A program made the translations under genes and the position numbers. From NCBI GenBank assembly GCA_963663665.2, contig CAXXKP010000001.1, positions 372,001 through 436,000 on the forward strand: 64,000 bases of DNA, in the 5' to 3' direction. The notes under the pieces were generated by a model that searched no databases, was not told the DNA's origin, and was given only the letters and a program-made list of their open reading frames with translations. Shown here one piece after another: positions 45,176 through 53,223 of this stretch. The DNA comes from SABI01 sp963663665 (lineage in GTDB: Bacteria; Spirochaetota; Spirochaetia; Sphaerochaetales; Sphaerochaetaceae). Position 1 is the first letter of the stretch. Every line of letters begins with the position of its first letter.

Positions 45176-45289
45176 GGACTCCTCCTTGAATCTTAGTGTG
45201 CCCAGTTTGGGTCTAGTCCCTTAAGGTAGGCACACTTTTTATTCTAGGTCAGTCCTTGTAATTCTTTCCCTTGTATCATTTTACATTTA

Positions 45290-45361
45290 AGCGTCTGAAG
45301 GGAGTCGAACCCTCGTCACGAGCTTGGGAAGCTCGGGTAATAGCCGTTATACGACAGACGC
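45290..45361 (-). tRNA. tRNA-Gly (anticodon CCC), putative attachment site
   Basis: The minus strand folds as a cloverleaf: a 7-bp acceptor stem (GCGTCTG/CAGACGC), a 5-bp anticodon stem with loop TTCCCAA (anticodon CCC), and a T stem-loop with TTCGACT. The next base gives U73, normal for bacterial tRNA-Gly. CCA is not encoded. The integrase lies next to the 3' end, so the tail of the tRNA is the likely attB/attR core. The copy of this core at the other prophage end lies outside the window. Confidence 0.93.
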
Positions 45362-45375
45362 ATACAACAAAGGCA

Positions 45376-45404
45376 ATAATATCTAATTGCACTCAATCTT
45401 TCAA
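45376..45404 (-). promoter_or_regulatory. tRNA-Gly promoter
   Basis: TTGAAA (45399-45404) and TATTAT (45376-45381) are separated by 17 nt on the minus strand, ending 14 nt before the mature 5' end of the tRNA. It is close to the sigma-70-type consensus. Confidence 0.7.
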
Positions 45405-45413
45405 GTCCTATAT

Positions 45414-45435
45414 TCATCATCATTTTTGATGATGA
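45414..45435. promoter_or_regulatory. Inverted repeat overlapping iron-transporter promoter
   Basis: Perfect 8-bp arms (TCATCATC and GATGATGA) flank a 6-nt AT-rich centre. The right arm overlaps the -35 (TTGATG) of the ABC operon promoter. It could be an operator for a metal-responsive repressor. It does not match the classic Fur box closely. Confidence 0.5.
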
Positions 45436-45454
45436 GTCTTTTCAATTTTATAAT
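45426..45454 (+). promoter_or_regulatory. Promoter of iron ABC transporter operon
   Basis: TTGATG (45426-45431) and a perfect TATAAT (45449-45454) lie 17 nt apart. The mRNA leader to the ATG at 45585 is about 120 nt and includes an AGGAGG site. The inverted repeat at 45414-45435 covers the -35. Confidence 0.7.
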
Positions 45455-45584
45455 AGACAATTCATACGTCTACTCTCATATCATTTTTATTGTAAGATTC
45501 CCTAAATCGTTCTATTGCTGTAAACAACGGTATAGAAGAAAATATAGAATGACTTTTTACCTATTTAGGAGGAGAAAAAAAAAT

Positions 45585-46637
45585 ATGAAAAAGATAGTAA
45601 CTTTATTACTGGTTGCTCTCATTGGACTTAGCGGTGCCCTTGCTCAAGGTACACCTGAAACCCCAACACAACAACCAGTACAAGAAGTAGTCTCAAGTGG
45701 ATCAGTAAGTGCCTATACAACACTAGAAGAACCTCTCGCAGCAGCTTTATTTAGTATGTTTGAAGCTGAAACAGGAATCAAAGTTAACTTTGTTCGTCTC
45801 AGTGGTGGTGAAGCGGTCGCTCGACTCGAAGCTGAATCTGCAAACCCACAAGTATCAATCTGGGTTGGTGGAGTAGGTCTAGATCACATCACAGCTAAAT
45901 CAAAAGGGCTAACAACTCCATACGTATCTAGATTCGCATCAAACACACCGGTGCAATATCGTGATAGTGAAAACTTCTGGATTGGTCTCTATGTAGGACC
46001 TCTCACATTTGTTACTAATCTTGATAGAGCAAAAGAACTTGGTCTTTCTGTTCCAAAAAGTTGGGCAGATCTCATTAAACCTGAATACAAAGGTTATGTA
46101 AGAATGGCAAATCCAAATTCATCTGGCACAGCATATAATGTTCTTACTACAATGCGTTATGTTCAAGGTAGTGAAGATGCCATGTTAGAATACATGAAAA
46201 AACTTGATAAAAACATTGACCAATATACTAAGAGTGGTTCTGCTCCTGGTAAAAGCGTAGGAATTGGGGAGATTCCAATAGCTATTGGTTATGCACACGA
46301 CCAAGTTAAAATTAAGGATGCAGGTGCGAACATCCAGATCACAGCTCCATCAGAAGGAACTGGATTTGAACTCGCTTCTATGTCTATGGTTAAAGGTGGA
46401 AAAGATGCTGTTAATGCTAAAAAATTGTATGACTGGATCCTCTCTTCACCAGATGCTCAAAAGAAATTTACAGAATGGTATGTCGTATTAGTAGCAAAAG
46501 GTGCAGCAAAACACCCACAAGCTCTTAGTATCGATGAGATTAAAACCGTTGACCAAGACTTTGCTTGGGATGGTGATAGTGTAAACAAAACAAGATTGCT
46601 CGATGCATGGACAAATGCAATAGGTCAATATCGCTAA
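45585..46637 (+). CDS. Periplasmic Fe3+-type ABC substrate-binding protein
   Basis: The gene is set to start at ATG 45585 (AGGAGG site); the open frame begins earlier but without a start signal. The 350-aa product opens with a cleavable signal peptide (MKKIVTLLLVALIGLSGALA). The mature protein shows the FbpA/AfuA-like class: SAYTTLEEPLAAALF, GGEAVARLEAE, a long middle with PKSWADLIKPEY, and WYVVLVAKGAAKHPQA. The bound ligand may be Fe3+ or an organic ion; AEP-binding proteins of this class look alike. Permease and ATPase genes follow. Confidence 0.88.
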   Translation: MKKIVTLLLVALIGLSGALAQGTPETPTQQPVQEVVSSGSVSAYTTLEEPLAAALFSMFEAETGIKVNFVRLSGGEAVARLEAESANPQVSIWVGGVGLDHITAKSKGLTTPYVSRFASNTPVQYRDSENFWIGLYVGPLTFVTNLDRAKELGLSVPKSWADLIKPEYKGYVRMANPNSSGTAYNVLTTMRYVQGSEDAMLEYMKKLDKNIDQYTKSGSAPGKSVGIGEIPIAIGYAHDQVKIKDAGANIQITAPSEGTGFELASMSMVKGGKDAVNAKKLYDWILSSPDAQKKFTEWYVVLVAKGAAKHPQALSIDEIKTVDQDFAWDGDSVNKTRLLDAWTNAIGQYR

Positions 46638-46658
46638 ATATTATTAAAAAGAGACAAT

Positions 46659-48875
46659 ATGTTTAAAAAAAAACAATTGATTCATTTTATCCTTGCTGCG
46701 GTGATTTTTATCACCGCAGATATTTGGATATACCACACACTCACCACAAGCTTTAATGAATATGTTGAAAAAAGAGATTTCAAAGAAATTTCTTTATTTG
46801 TACAAACCTCTCCACAAGAACTGGAGGATATATCCACATGGCTTGAACAGGTCTCATCTATTATCCCTGGCGCAACAAGTCTCTACTTAACGTTTGATTA
46901 CAAAAGCGGGAATTTTATCCCTTATGCCAGTTCAAGTGATGCTATTAGTACATTATTTAATAATGAGAAAAACAATAGTGAATTTTTAAAAGCCCTAGAA
47001 AGTGCATACTATCTAGAAACAGTACAACTCGCTCAACAATATTCTATTTCACTAGAAACCAAACCAATTAAGGCACAGATTTTTGTTGCACCAATTATTG
47101 CTGAAAATGGATACGAAGCAACAGGCGCAGTAATTATCGCTATTCCAGTAAGTAGTGCTTCATCCTATGCAAGACTCATTGGGACATTCGCAATTCTTTC
47201 TGCAATAGCATTCTTGTTGATTGCGTGGGTTGTGAGTTTTTCAAGAGATCCAATTACAGGGTTCATGGTACTCGCTCTGTTTATTATAGTGGCAATATTT
47301 GTTGCCTACCCTCTTATAGAAGCGTTGCGACTTTCTTTCTTAAAAGGTGGATCATTCTCATTAGATCGGTGGGCTTTAGCCCTCTCTCCATCATATATAG
47401 TTGCCTTATGGGGTTCTTTACGTTTAGGAGTTTCAACAGCAACAGTCTCAACAATTATAGGGTTCTTAATCGCATTTCTCGTTGAGAGAACTAGTTTTAA
47501 GAATAAGAAAATTGTTTCAACACTTGCAACAATGCCAGTGATCTCTCCCCCATTTTCCCTTTCACTCTCAATCATTCTTTTATTTGGGAATAATGGATTA
47601 ATAAGTAAACAACTGTTGCATCTAAACAATATCTCAATCTATGGCCTTGGAGGACTGACTGTTGTGCAAACAATCAGTATGTTTCCAATAGCATTTCTTA
47701 CAATCAGCGGAGTCTTACGCCAGATTGATTCAACGGTTGAAGACGCTTCTCTTGATTTAAATGCTTCAAGATGGCAAACATTTAAGTCAATCACATTTCC
47801 GCTCACCGTCCCTGGTATTTTATCAGCATGGATGCTCGTTTTTACGAATTCATTAGCAGACTTTGCAAATCCATTACTATTGAGCGGAAACCTTCGCGTG
47901 CTCTCAACAGAGGCATACATGATGGTAACAGGACGAATGAATGACCTAGGAGGGGGAGCTGTGTTATCATTCCTTCTACTTCTCCCTACCGTAAGTGCCT
48001 TCTTAGTGCAACGGTTCTGGGTTAGCAGAAAGAGTTTTGTTACTGTGACAGGAAAACCATCAACAACACTCACAGAACTCACGACGCCAGCAGTTAGGAA
48101 TACATTAAGTACTATAACTTGGGCAATTCTTGGATTCATTCTCATGCTCTACCTTACAATCATAGCTGGAGCATTTGTAAAGAACTGGGGAATTGACTAC
48201 ACCTTCACACTCTCTAACTGGCAAGCTATTCCAGACAGTTGGGATTCAATTGTCTCTACCCTCTTACTTGCACTGATATCAGCTCCAACGGCAGGTATTA
48301 TTGCAATGGCAGCTGCTATGCTACTCGTAAGAAAGAAGTTCCCTGGTAAGAAATTTCTTGAAGTACTGATGATGACCCCGTATGCAATTCCAGGAACTCT
48401 CATTGGTATTGCGTATGTTATTGCATTCAATAAACAACCTCTCATTTTAGTAGGAACAGGAGCTATCATTGTTATTAACTATGTGATTAGAGAACTCCCT
48501 GTAGGATTAGAGAATGGAATTACAGCTCTTCACCAAATTGATCCATCAATTGAAGAGGCGGCACAAGACCTCGGAGCTGACGTTCCAACCGTATTTAGAA
48601 CGATTGTCCTCCCCTTAGTAAGACCTGCTTTCTTAAGTAGCATGACCTACACCTTTGTGAGGGCCATGACAGCAGTAAGTGCTATCATCTTTCTCATTTC
48701 TGCAAAGTGGTACCATCTTACGATTAAAATACTTTCGTATTCAGAAAATTTACGATTCGGACTTGCAAGTGTACTCTGCACGATGCTTATAGCTATCGTC
48801 TTAGGAGTCTTTGGGCTTATGAACTTGCTTGTAAAAGATGACAAACTCACTCAGAAGACTATTTCAAGTAGATAA
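46659..48875 (+). CDS. Fused double ABC permease with N-terminal periplasmic domain
   Basis: This 738-aa protein starts with a membrane helix, a ~140-residue periplasmic domain, then two binding-protein-dependent permease domains fused in one chain, each with an EAA-like loop (VEDASLDLNASRWQTFKSI and IEEAAQDLGADVPTVFRTI). This is the FbpB-type organisation used for Fe3+ and 2-aminoethylphosphonate import. The extra N-terminal periplasmic domain is not usual in FbpB. It sits 21 nt after the binding protein gene and 11 nt before the ATPase. Confidence 0.9.
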   Translation: MFKKKQLIHFILAAVIFITADIWIYHTLTTSFNEYVEKRDFKEISLFVQTSPQELEDISTWLEQVSSIIPGATSLYLTFDYKSGNFIPYASSSDAISTLFNNEKNNSEFLKALESAYYLETVQLAQQYSISLETKPIKAQIFVAPIIAENGYEATGAVIIAIPVSSASSYARLIGTFAILSAIAFLLIAWVVSFSRDPITGFMVLALFIIVAIFVAYPLIEALRLSFLKGGSFSLDRWALALSPSYIVALWGSLRLGVSTATVSTIIGFLIAFLVERTSFKNKKIVSTLATMPVISPPFSLSLSIILLFGNNGLISKQLLHLNNISIYGLGGLTVVQTISMFPIAFLTISGVLRQIDSTVEDASLDLNASRWQTFKSITFPLTVPGILSAWMLVFTNSLADFANPLLLSGNLRVLSTEAYMMVTGRMNDLGGGAVLSFLLLLPTVSAFLVQRFWVSRKSFVTVTGKPSTTLTELTTPAVRNTLSTITWAILGFILMLYLTIIAGAFVKNWGIDYTFTLSNWQAIPDSWDSIVSTLLLALISAPTAGIIAMAAAMLLVRKKFPGKKFLEVLMMTPYAIPGTLIGIAYVIAFNKQPLILVGTGAIIVINYVIRELPVGLENGITALHQIDPSIEEAAQDLGADVPTVFRTIVLPLVRPAFLSSMTYTFVRAMTAVSAIIFLISAKWYHLTIKILSYSENLRFGLASVLCTMLIAIVLGVFGLMNLLVKDDKLTQKTISSR

Positions 48876-48886
48876 AAGGATAGATC

Positions 48887-49987
48887 ATGGAGAAAAAAAG
48901 CGTTTCAGTAACCCTAGAACATGTAACAAAGAGATTTAAAGATGTTAAGGGTAAATCAGATGTTATTGCAGTAAAAGATGCTGAATTTGTAGTAAAAGGT
49001 GGAGAACTTGTCACCCTCCTAGGCCCATCTGGTTGTGGAAAAACCACTACACTTAGAATGGTTGCGGGATTTGAACTCCCTACAGAAGGTAAGATTTTTA
49101 TTGGAGATAGTGATATAACATTTCTCCCTCCCAATAAACGGGATACAGCCACTATGTTTCAAAGTTATGGTCTATTCCCACATATGAGTGTTTATGACAA
49201 TGTTGCATATGGATTAAAATTGCGAAAAGTAGAACCATCTGATATCAAAAAAAGAGTACAAGAATCATTAGATCTCGTGGGTCTGTCAACCTATGGCGAC
49301 AGAGCACCAGGAAAACTCTCTGGGGGCCAACAGCAAAGAGTTGCTTTAGCTAGATCTCTTATTGTTACACCTTCGGTTCTTCTCCTCGATGAACCACTAT
49401 CTAATCTTGACGCACTTCTTAGAGAACAAATGCGTATAGAGATTAGAAGAATTCAAAAGACTCTCTCAATTACTGCAATCTATGTTACTCACGATAGAGT
49501 TGAAGCAATGAGTCTTTCTGATAGAGTCATAGTAATGAAAAATGGAATTATCAGACAAATGGGACCACCAGATGAGATCTATGAAAAACCTAATTCTCGA
49601 TTTGTCGCCGGCTTCGTAGGAAAGGCCGCATTCCTTCCAGTGACTGTAAAAGAACAAAAGGACAACTCATGGGTATGCTTGCTTAAAGAAAAAGAAGTTC
49701 TTGTAAGCCACTCAGCAATAGAAATGAAAAATGGAGAAAATGGTGTCCTTATGGCTCGTCCAGAATCTTTACGGCTTGAAGAAAAAGGGAAAGGTTATAT
49801 AGACGGAGTTGTAAGAATGAACGTCTATCTAGGAAATAGCCTTGAATCATTTATTCAAACACCATTCGGTGAAGTTCTTGTTCAAATAGACGACCCTCAC
49901 TCTAAAAAGGTCTATGCAGAAGGAGAATCTGTTTCTATTTCATTTACCCCAGACAGAGTAAGACTATTGCATGTAGATGAGGAATAA
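48887..49987 (+). CDS. ABC transporter ATPase (FbpC-like)
   Basis: This 366-aa ATPase has Walker A GPSGCGKTT, Q-loop MFQSYGLFPH, signature LSGGQQQR, Walker B LLLDEPLSNLD and an H-loop in which the usual THDQ reads THDR (VTHDRVEA). A TOBE-like C-terminal regulatory region follows. It powers the permease encoded upstream. The Gln to Arg change after the H-loop is unusual but not at the catalytic His itself. Confidence 0.9.
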   Translation: MEKKSVSVTLEHVTKRFKDVKGKSDVIAVKDAEFVVKGGELVTLLGPSGCGKTTTLRMVAGFELPTEGKIFIGDSDITFLPPNKRDTATMFQSYGLFPHMSVYDNVAYGLKLRKVEPSDIKKRVQESLDLVGLSTYGDRAPGKLSGGQQQRVALARSLIVTPSVLLLDEPLSNLDALLREQMRIEIRRIQKTLSITAIYVTHDRVEAMSLSDRVIVMKNGIIRQMGPPDEIYEKPNSRFVAGFVGKAAFLPVTVKEQKDNSWVCLLKEKEVLVSHSAIEMKNGENGVLMARPESLRLEEKGKGYIDGVVRMNVYLGNSLESFIQTPFGEVLVQIDDPHSKKVYAEGESVSISFTPDRVRLLHVDEE

Positions 49988-50318
49988 GAGCGTAACCTAC
50001 CCATCGGCTAAAAACCGATGGGAAAATTAAGAAGATGTCTCTCTAGATTGCTATGCAACCTTTTACTATCAAAAATCTTCCCCAAATTATGTACTAGATA
50101 AGACACTAATCTACTTTACTCATATATAAAAAATACAAATCTTTTTTTTTGGCAATCTATAAATAGTAAATATACTCATTTTTTTATTAAATCTATCTAT
50201 GACATGTGTTATAAGGCTTTTCGATATTTTTTGAATAATATTAATTTTATTGCTATTTCATATATTTGCCTTTATAGTACGTAAACATAAATTATAAATA
50301 AAATAAAGGAAGTATCTC
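49988..50318 (+). promoter_or_regulatory. Intergenic stretch with hairpin and promoter of the RCC1 lipoprotein
   Basis: The stretch holds an 8-bp perfect hairpin (CCCATCGG at 50000-50007 with CCGATGGG at 50015-50022), a possible terminator although without a T-run, then AT-rich DNA. A promoter with TTGCTA (50250-50255), 17 nt and TATAGT (50273-50278) precedes the lipoprotein gene. No gene is present. Confidence 0.55.
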
Positions 50319-51809
50319 ATGAAGAAAATCCAAGGAATCGTATTGTTTTTAGTTATTACCATTACATTTTTTGGCTGCCAAGTTGCTGACACAAGTATAA
50401 GCGTATTATATCGAGCTGATCAAAGTACTGGAGGAGTTATTCCTCACGATACAAACACCTATAATCAAGGTGATGAGATAATTGTACTTGGTAATACTGG
50501 TTCCTTAATTAGATCAGGATATTCTTTCGATGGTTGGAATACACGTGATGATGGAACTGGAACTCATTATGTAGAGGGTGAGACCTTAACCATTGGTTCT
50601 GAAACTCTCACACTTTATGCACAATGGGCACCAATTATTGGTATAAAGGCTCTTGCTGGGGGAAGTGGTTTCAGCTACATTCTTCAAACTGATGGCGCCC
50701 TGTGGTCAATGGGAACTAATGGTGCTGGGCAGTTAGGAACTGGAAATACAAGTGCTATTTCTAAGGCGACAAAAATCATGACTGGTGTAAAAGCAATTTC
50801 AGCTGGCCAGTCATTTGCAATGATATTAAAAGATAATGGCGATCTCTATGCAACAGGTGATAACAGTGATGGACAATTAGGTACAGGAGATAAACTAAAT
50901 GTAAGTACACCAGTTCTTGTGAAACAAAATGTTGCATCGGTAGATTGTGGCACTTTTTATACCATGATTATAGACACTGATGGAGTTTTATGGGGTGCTG
51001 GATCCAATGGGATTAGCGGAGTCTTAGGAAATAATAGCCAAGATGATTATACTACATTTGATAAAATAGATGTACCAGGAGATGCAATTGTAACATCAGT
51101 CTCAGCTGGCGAAAGCCATACACTCTTTGTTACAGAAAACGGAGATTTATACGGTATGGGAAACAAAAATTATGGCAAATTAATTCGCCCTTATGACTAT
51201 CCTGATTACGATAATCGGAGTTGGTATATGAGAGAACCTGTCCTCCTTTCGAGTACTTTGAACAATATCCGCTCTGTATCGGCTGGCATTGACCATTCAA
51301 TGGTAGTAACCGAAGATAATGAGCTCTATGCTTTTGGATCGCAGAAATATGGAGAATTAGGAAACGGAGTCGCTTTAGCTATTGACGAAGATTACGGAAA
51401 TGATGATGACGGTATCTTTGAACCTTTCAAGGTAGATAATGCATTATTAAAAATTAGTGGTGAAGATGCAATTCAAGAAGTTTATGCTGGAAGCAGTAAC
51501 ACTCTAATACTTAGAACTGATGGAACCTTGTATGCCGTTGGTAGCGACTACAGTCACATGCTAGGGGATGGAAACACCTCCACAGCATGCCATCCAGATA
51601 TATTTGAGATTGCACAAGAGGTGAGTACTGTTGCCTTAAGTGGTTCTCATACCTTGTATGGTTCTATAGATGGGACAGCGTGGGGAGCTGGATACAATTA
51701 TACATCAACTCATGCTGGTATTATTCCATCAACATTGGGTCAAGGAGACCCAAGTTTGTATGAGTATATAAATTTTGTCGCTATCCCATTGGATGAAGAC
51801 AACGAATAA
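50319..51809 (+). CDS. RCC1-repeat lipoprotein with InlB/Flg_new module
   Basis: This 496-aa protein has a lipoprotein signal (FLVITITFFGC; lipobox Cys at residue 20), then a Listeria-Bacteroides type (InlB/Flg_new) module of about 70 residues (GYSFDGWNT and LYAQW), then at least seven beta-propeller-like RCC1 repeats (SYILQTDGALWSMGTNGAGQLG type). Such combinations occur in spirochaetes and other anaerobes and suggest a surface binding protein. Its own promoter lies at 50250-50278, so it is transcribed alone. Confidence 0.85.
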   Translation: MKKIQGIVLFLVITITFFGCQVADTSISVLYRADQSTGGVIPHDTNTYNQGDEIIVLGNTGSLIRSGYSFDGWNTRDDGTGTHYVEGETLTIGSETLTLYAQWAPIIGIKALAGGSGFSYILQTDGALWSMGTNGAGQLGTGNTSAISKATKIMTGVKAISAGQSFAMILKDNGDLYATGDNSDGQLGTGDKLNVSTPVLVKQNVASVDCGTFYTMIIDTDGVLWGAGSNGISGVLGNNSQDDYTTFDKIDVPGDAIVTSVSAGESHTLFVTENGDLYGMGNKNYGKLIRPYDYPDYDNRSWYMREPVLLSSTLNNIRSVSAGIDHSMVVTEDNELYAFGSQKYGELGNGVALAIDEDYGNDDDGIFEPFKVDNALLKISGEDAIQEVYAGSSNTLILRTDGTLYAVGSDYSHMLGDGNTSTACHPDIFEIAQEVSTVALSGSHTLYGSIDGTAWGAGYNYTSTHAGIIPSTLGQGDPSLYEYINFVAIPLDEDNE

Positions 51810-51818
51810 ATATTAAAT

Positions 51819-51862
51819 CTTTTCCCTTCCAGAATATATATTTTTCAAACTGGAGGGAAAAG
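51819..51862 (+). terminator. Terminator-like hairpin after the lipoprotein gene
   Basis: A stem of about 13 bp (CTTTTCCCT with a one-base bulge then CCAG, opposite CTGGAGGGAAAAG) closes a loop of about 17 nt just after the stop codon. The T-run that follows is weak, so termination may be partial. Confidence 0.5.
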
Positions 51863-51986
51863 AGCTCTCACCTCTATTCTTTTTTCTATTCTCCTCTGGT
51901 AAAATTAATTACTTATCATCAAGTTATTCCTGTGTTATCTATCTAACATTGATGCATATATATCTGAGTTTCGCCCTCTTTCAACA

Positions 51987-52015
51987 TTGACAGATGACAT
52001 TTCGCCTTGTACAAT
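51987..52015 (+). promoter_or_regulatory. Strong promoter of the sugar-ABC ATPase gene
   Basis: A perfect TTGACA (51987-51992) and TACAAT (52010-52015) are spaced by 17 nt. The leader to the ATG (52045) is about 23 nt and contains AGGGGGC. It is the best consensus promoter in the window and implies high constitutive expression. Confidence 0.8.
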
Positions 52016-52044
52016 TTTATTAATAAAATAAATAGGGGGCTTTT

Positions 52045-53139
52045 ATGGCAACAGTCCAATTAAAAGACTTATGCAAAATTTATGACGGCAACGTAAAAGC
52101 GGTTGATACGGTTAATATCGATATCAAGGACAGAGAATTTGTAGTTCTCGTAGGACCTTCTGGTTGTGGTAAATCAACTACACTACGAATGGTTGCAGGG
52201 CTTGAGGATATCTCAAGTGGTGAACTCTACATCGATGGAAAATTAGTAAACGATGTACCACCAAAAGACAGAGATATTGCAATGGTATTCCAAAACTATG
52301 CGTTATATCCTCACATGAGTGTATATGACAATATGGCTTTCGGATTAAAAATCAGAAAATTCCCAAAAGAAGAGATTGAACAACGTGTACGAGAAGCTGC
52401 AAAAATTCTGGACATCGAACAACTTCTTGACAGAAAGCCAAAGGCTCTTTCTGGTGGACAAAGACAGCGTGTTGCAGTAGGAAGAGCAATTGTAAGAAAA
52501 CCAAAAGTATTCTTATTTGACGAACCTCTTTCTAACCTCGATGCAAAACTTCGTGTTCAAATGCGTGCTGAGATTTCCTCTCTCCATAATCGTCTTAAAG
52601 CAACAATGATTTATGTTACCCACGACCAAGTCGAAGCATTGACAATGGCTGATAAGATTGTTGTCATGAAACTTGGTATCATTCAACAAATTGGTGGACC
52701 ACTTGAACTTTACAATGAACCTAACAACAAATTTGTTGCAGGATTTATTGGATCACCTCCAATGAACTTCTTAACTGTAGATGTTGTAAAGGAAGGAACA
52801 GACCTTTTCATTGATGAAGGAACCTTTAGAATCAAACTTGATGCAACAAATAAAAAACTCCTTTCTTCATATGAAGGGAAAAAAGTTACATTCGGTGTAA
52901 GACCAGAAGATGTAGTTTTCTCAGATAACGCAATTGCTGACACTACTATGAATGGTACTGTAAGTGTAGTTGAACCACTTGGCTCAGAAACACACATCTA
53001 TGTAATGGTAGGGAAACATCAGGTAATTGGAAAAATTGAACCACAAATTCGTTTAGCTGTAGAACAAAAAATTTCCCTTATCCCTAATTTAGAGAAAGTA
53101 AAATTCTTTGATTATGAAACTGAATTAGTTATTCGCTAA
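52045..53139 (+). CDS. Sugar-type ABC ATPase (UgpC/MsmK/MalK-like)
   Basis: This 364-aa ATPase has all motifs: Walker A GPSGCGKST, Q-loop VFQNYALYPH, signature LSGGQRQR, Walker B FLFDEPLSNLD and H-loop YVTHDQVEAL, then a TOBE/OB domain with GFIGSPPMNFL and FGVRPEDV. It has no permease or binding protein gene next to it, so it probably serves several distant sugar transporters, as MsmK-type ATPases do. It differs from the FbpC-like ATPase upstream in its C-terminal region and its canonical THDQ. Confidence 0.88.
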   Translation: MATVQLKDLCKIYDGNVKAVDTVNIDIKDREFVVLVGPSGCGKSTTLRMVAGLEDISSGELYIDGKLVNDVPPKDRDIAMVFQNYALYPHMSVYDNMAFGLKIRKFPKEEIEQRVREAAKILDIEQLLDRKPKALSGGQRQRVAVGRAIVRKPKVFLFDEPLSNLDAKLRVQMRAEISSLHNRLKATMIYVTHDQVEALTMADKIVVMKLGIIQQIGGPLELYNEPNNKFVAGFIGSPPMNFLTVDVVKEGTDLFIDEGTFRIKLDATNKKLLSSYEGKKVTFGVRPEDVVFSDNAIADTTMNGTVSVVEPLGSETHIYVMVGKHQVIGKIEPQIRLAVEQKISLIPNLEKVKFFDYETELVIR

Positions 53140-53162
53140 ATTTATTCTCTTATCAATAATGA

Positions 53163-53184
53163 GACCCCAGTGAAAACTGGGGTC
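53163..53184 (+). terminator. Rho-independent terminator after the sugar-ABC ATPase gene
   Basis: A perfect 9-bp stem (GACCCCAGT and ACTGGGGTC) with a GAAA loop is followed by ATTCTTTTA. It separates the plus-strand gene from the converging aspartokinase gene and could act in both directions. Confidence 0.85.
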
Positions 53185-53223
53185 ATTCTTTTAGCCTATC
53201 CTTAGTTAATTTTATTTGAATTA

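Larger units (their letters stand above)
1..45290. mobile_element. Prophage (podovirus-like), partial, right end at tRNA-Gly
   Basis: A contiguous block of phage genes runs from an integrase next to a tRNA gene through repressor, recombination, replication, packaging, head and tail modules. The head and tail genes (portal of the head-to-tail connector family, Bbp16/Bbp17-like capsid proteins, tail tubular proteins A and B, three internal virion proteins) indicate a short-tailed phage. The left end is beyond the window, so no second attachment site or endolysin is seen. The right boundary is inferred from the tRNA 3' end and the change to housekeeping genes. Genes are intact and tightly packed, often with 1-4 nt overlaps, so the prophage may be functional. 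Confidence 0.93.

Noticed and set aside
45414..45435. Fur box
   Set aside because: The repeat is a perfect inverted repeat but differs from the GATAAT-type Fur consensus, so no regulator is named.
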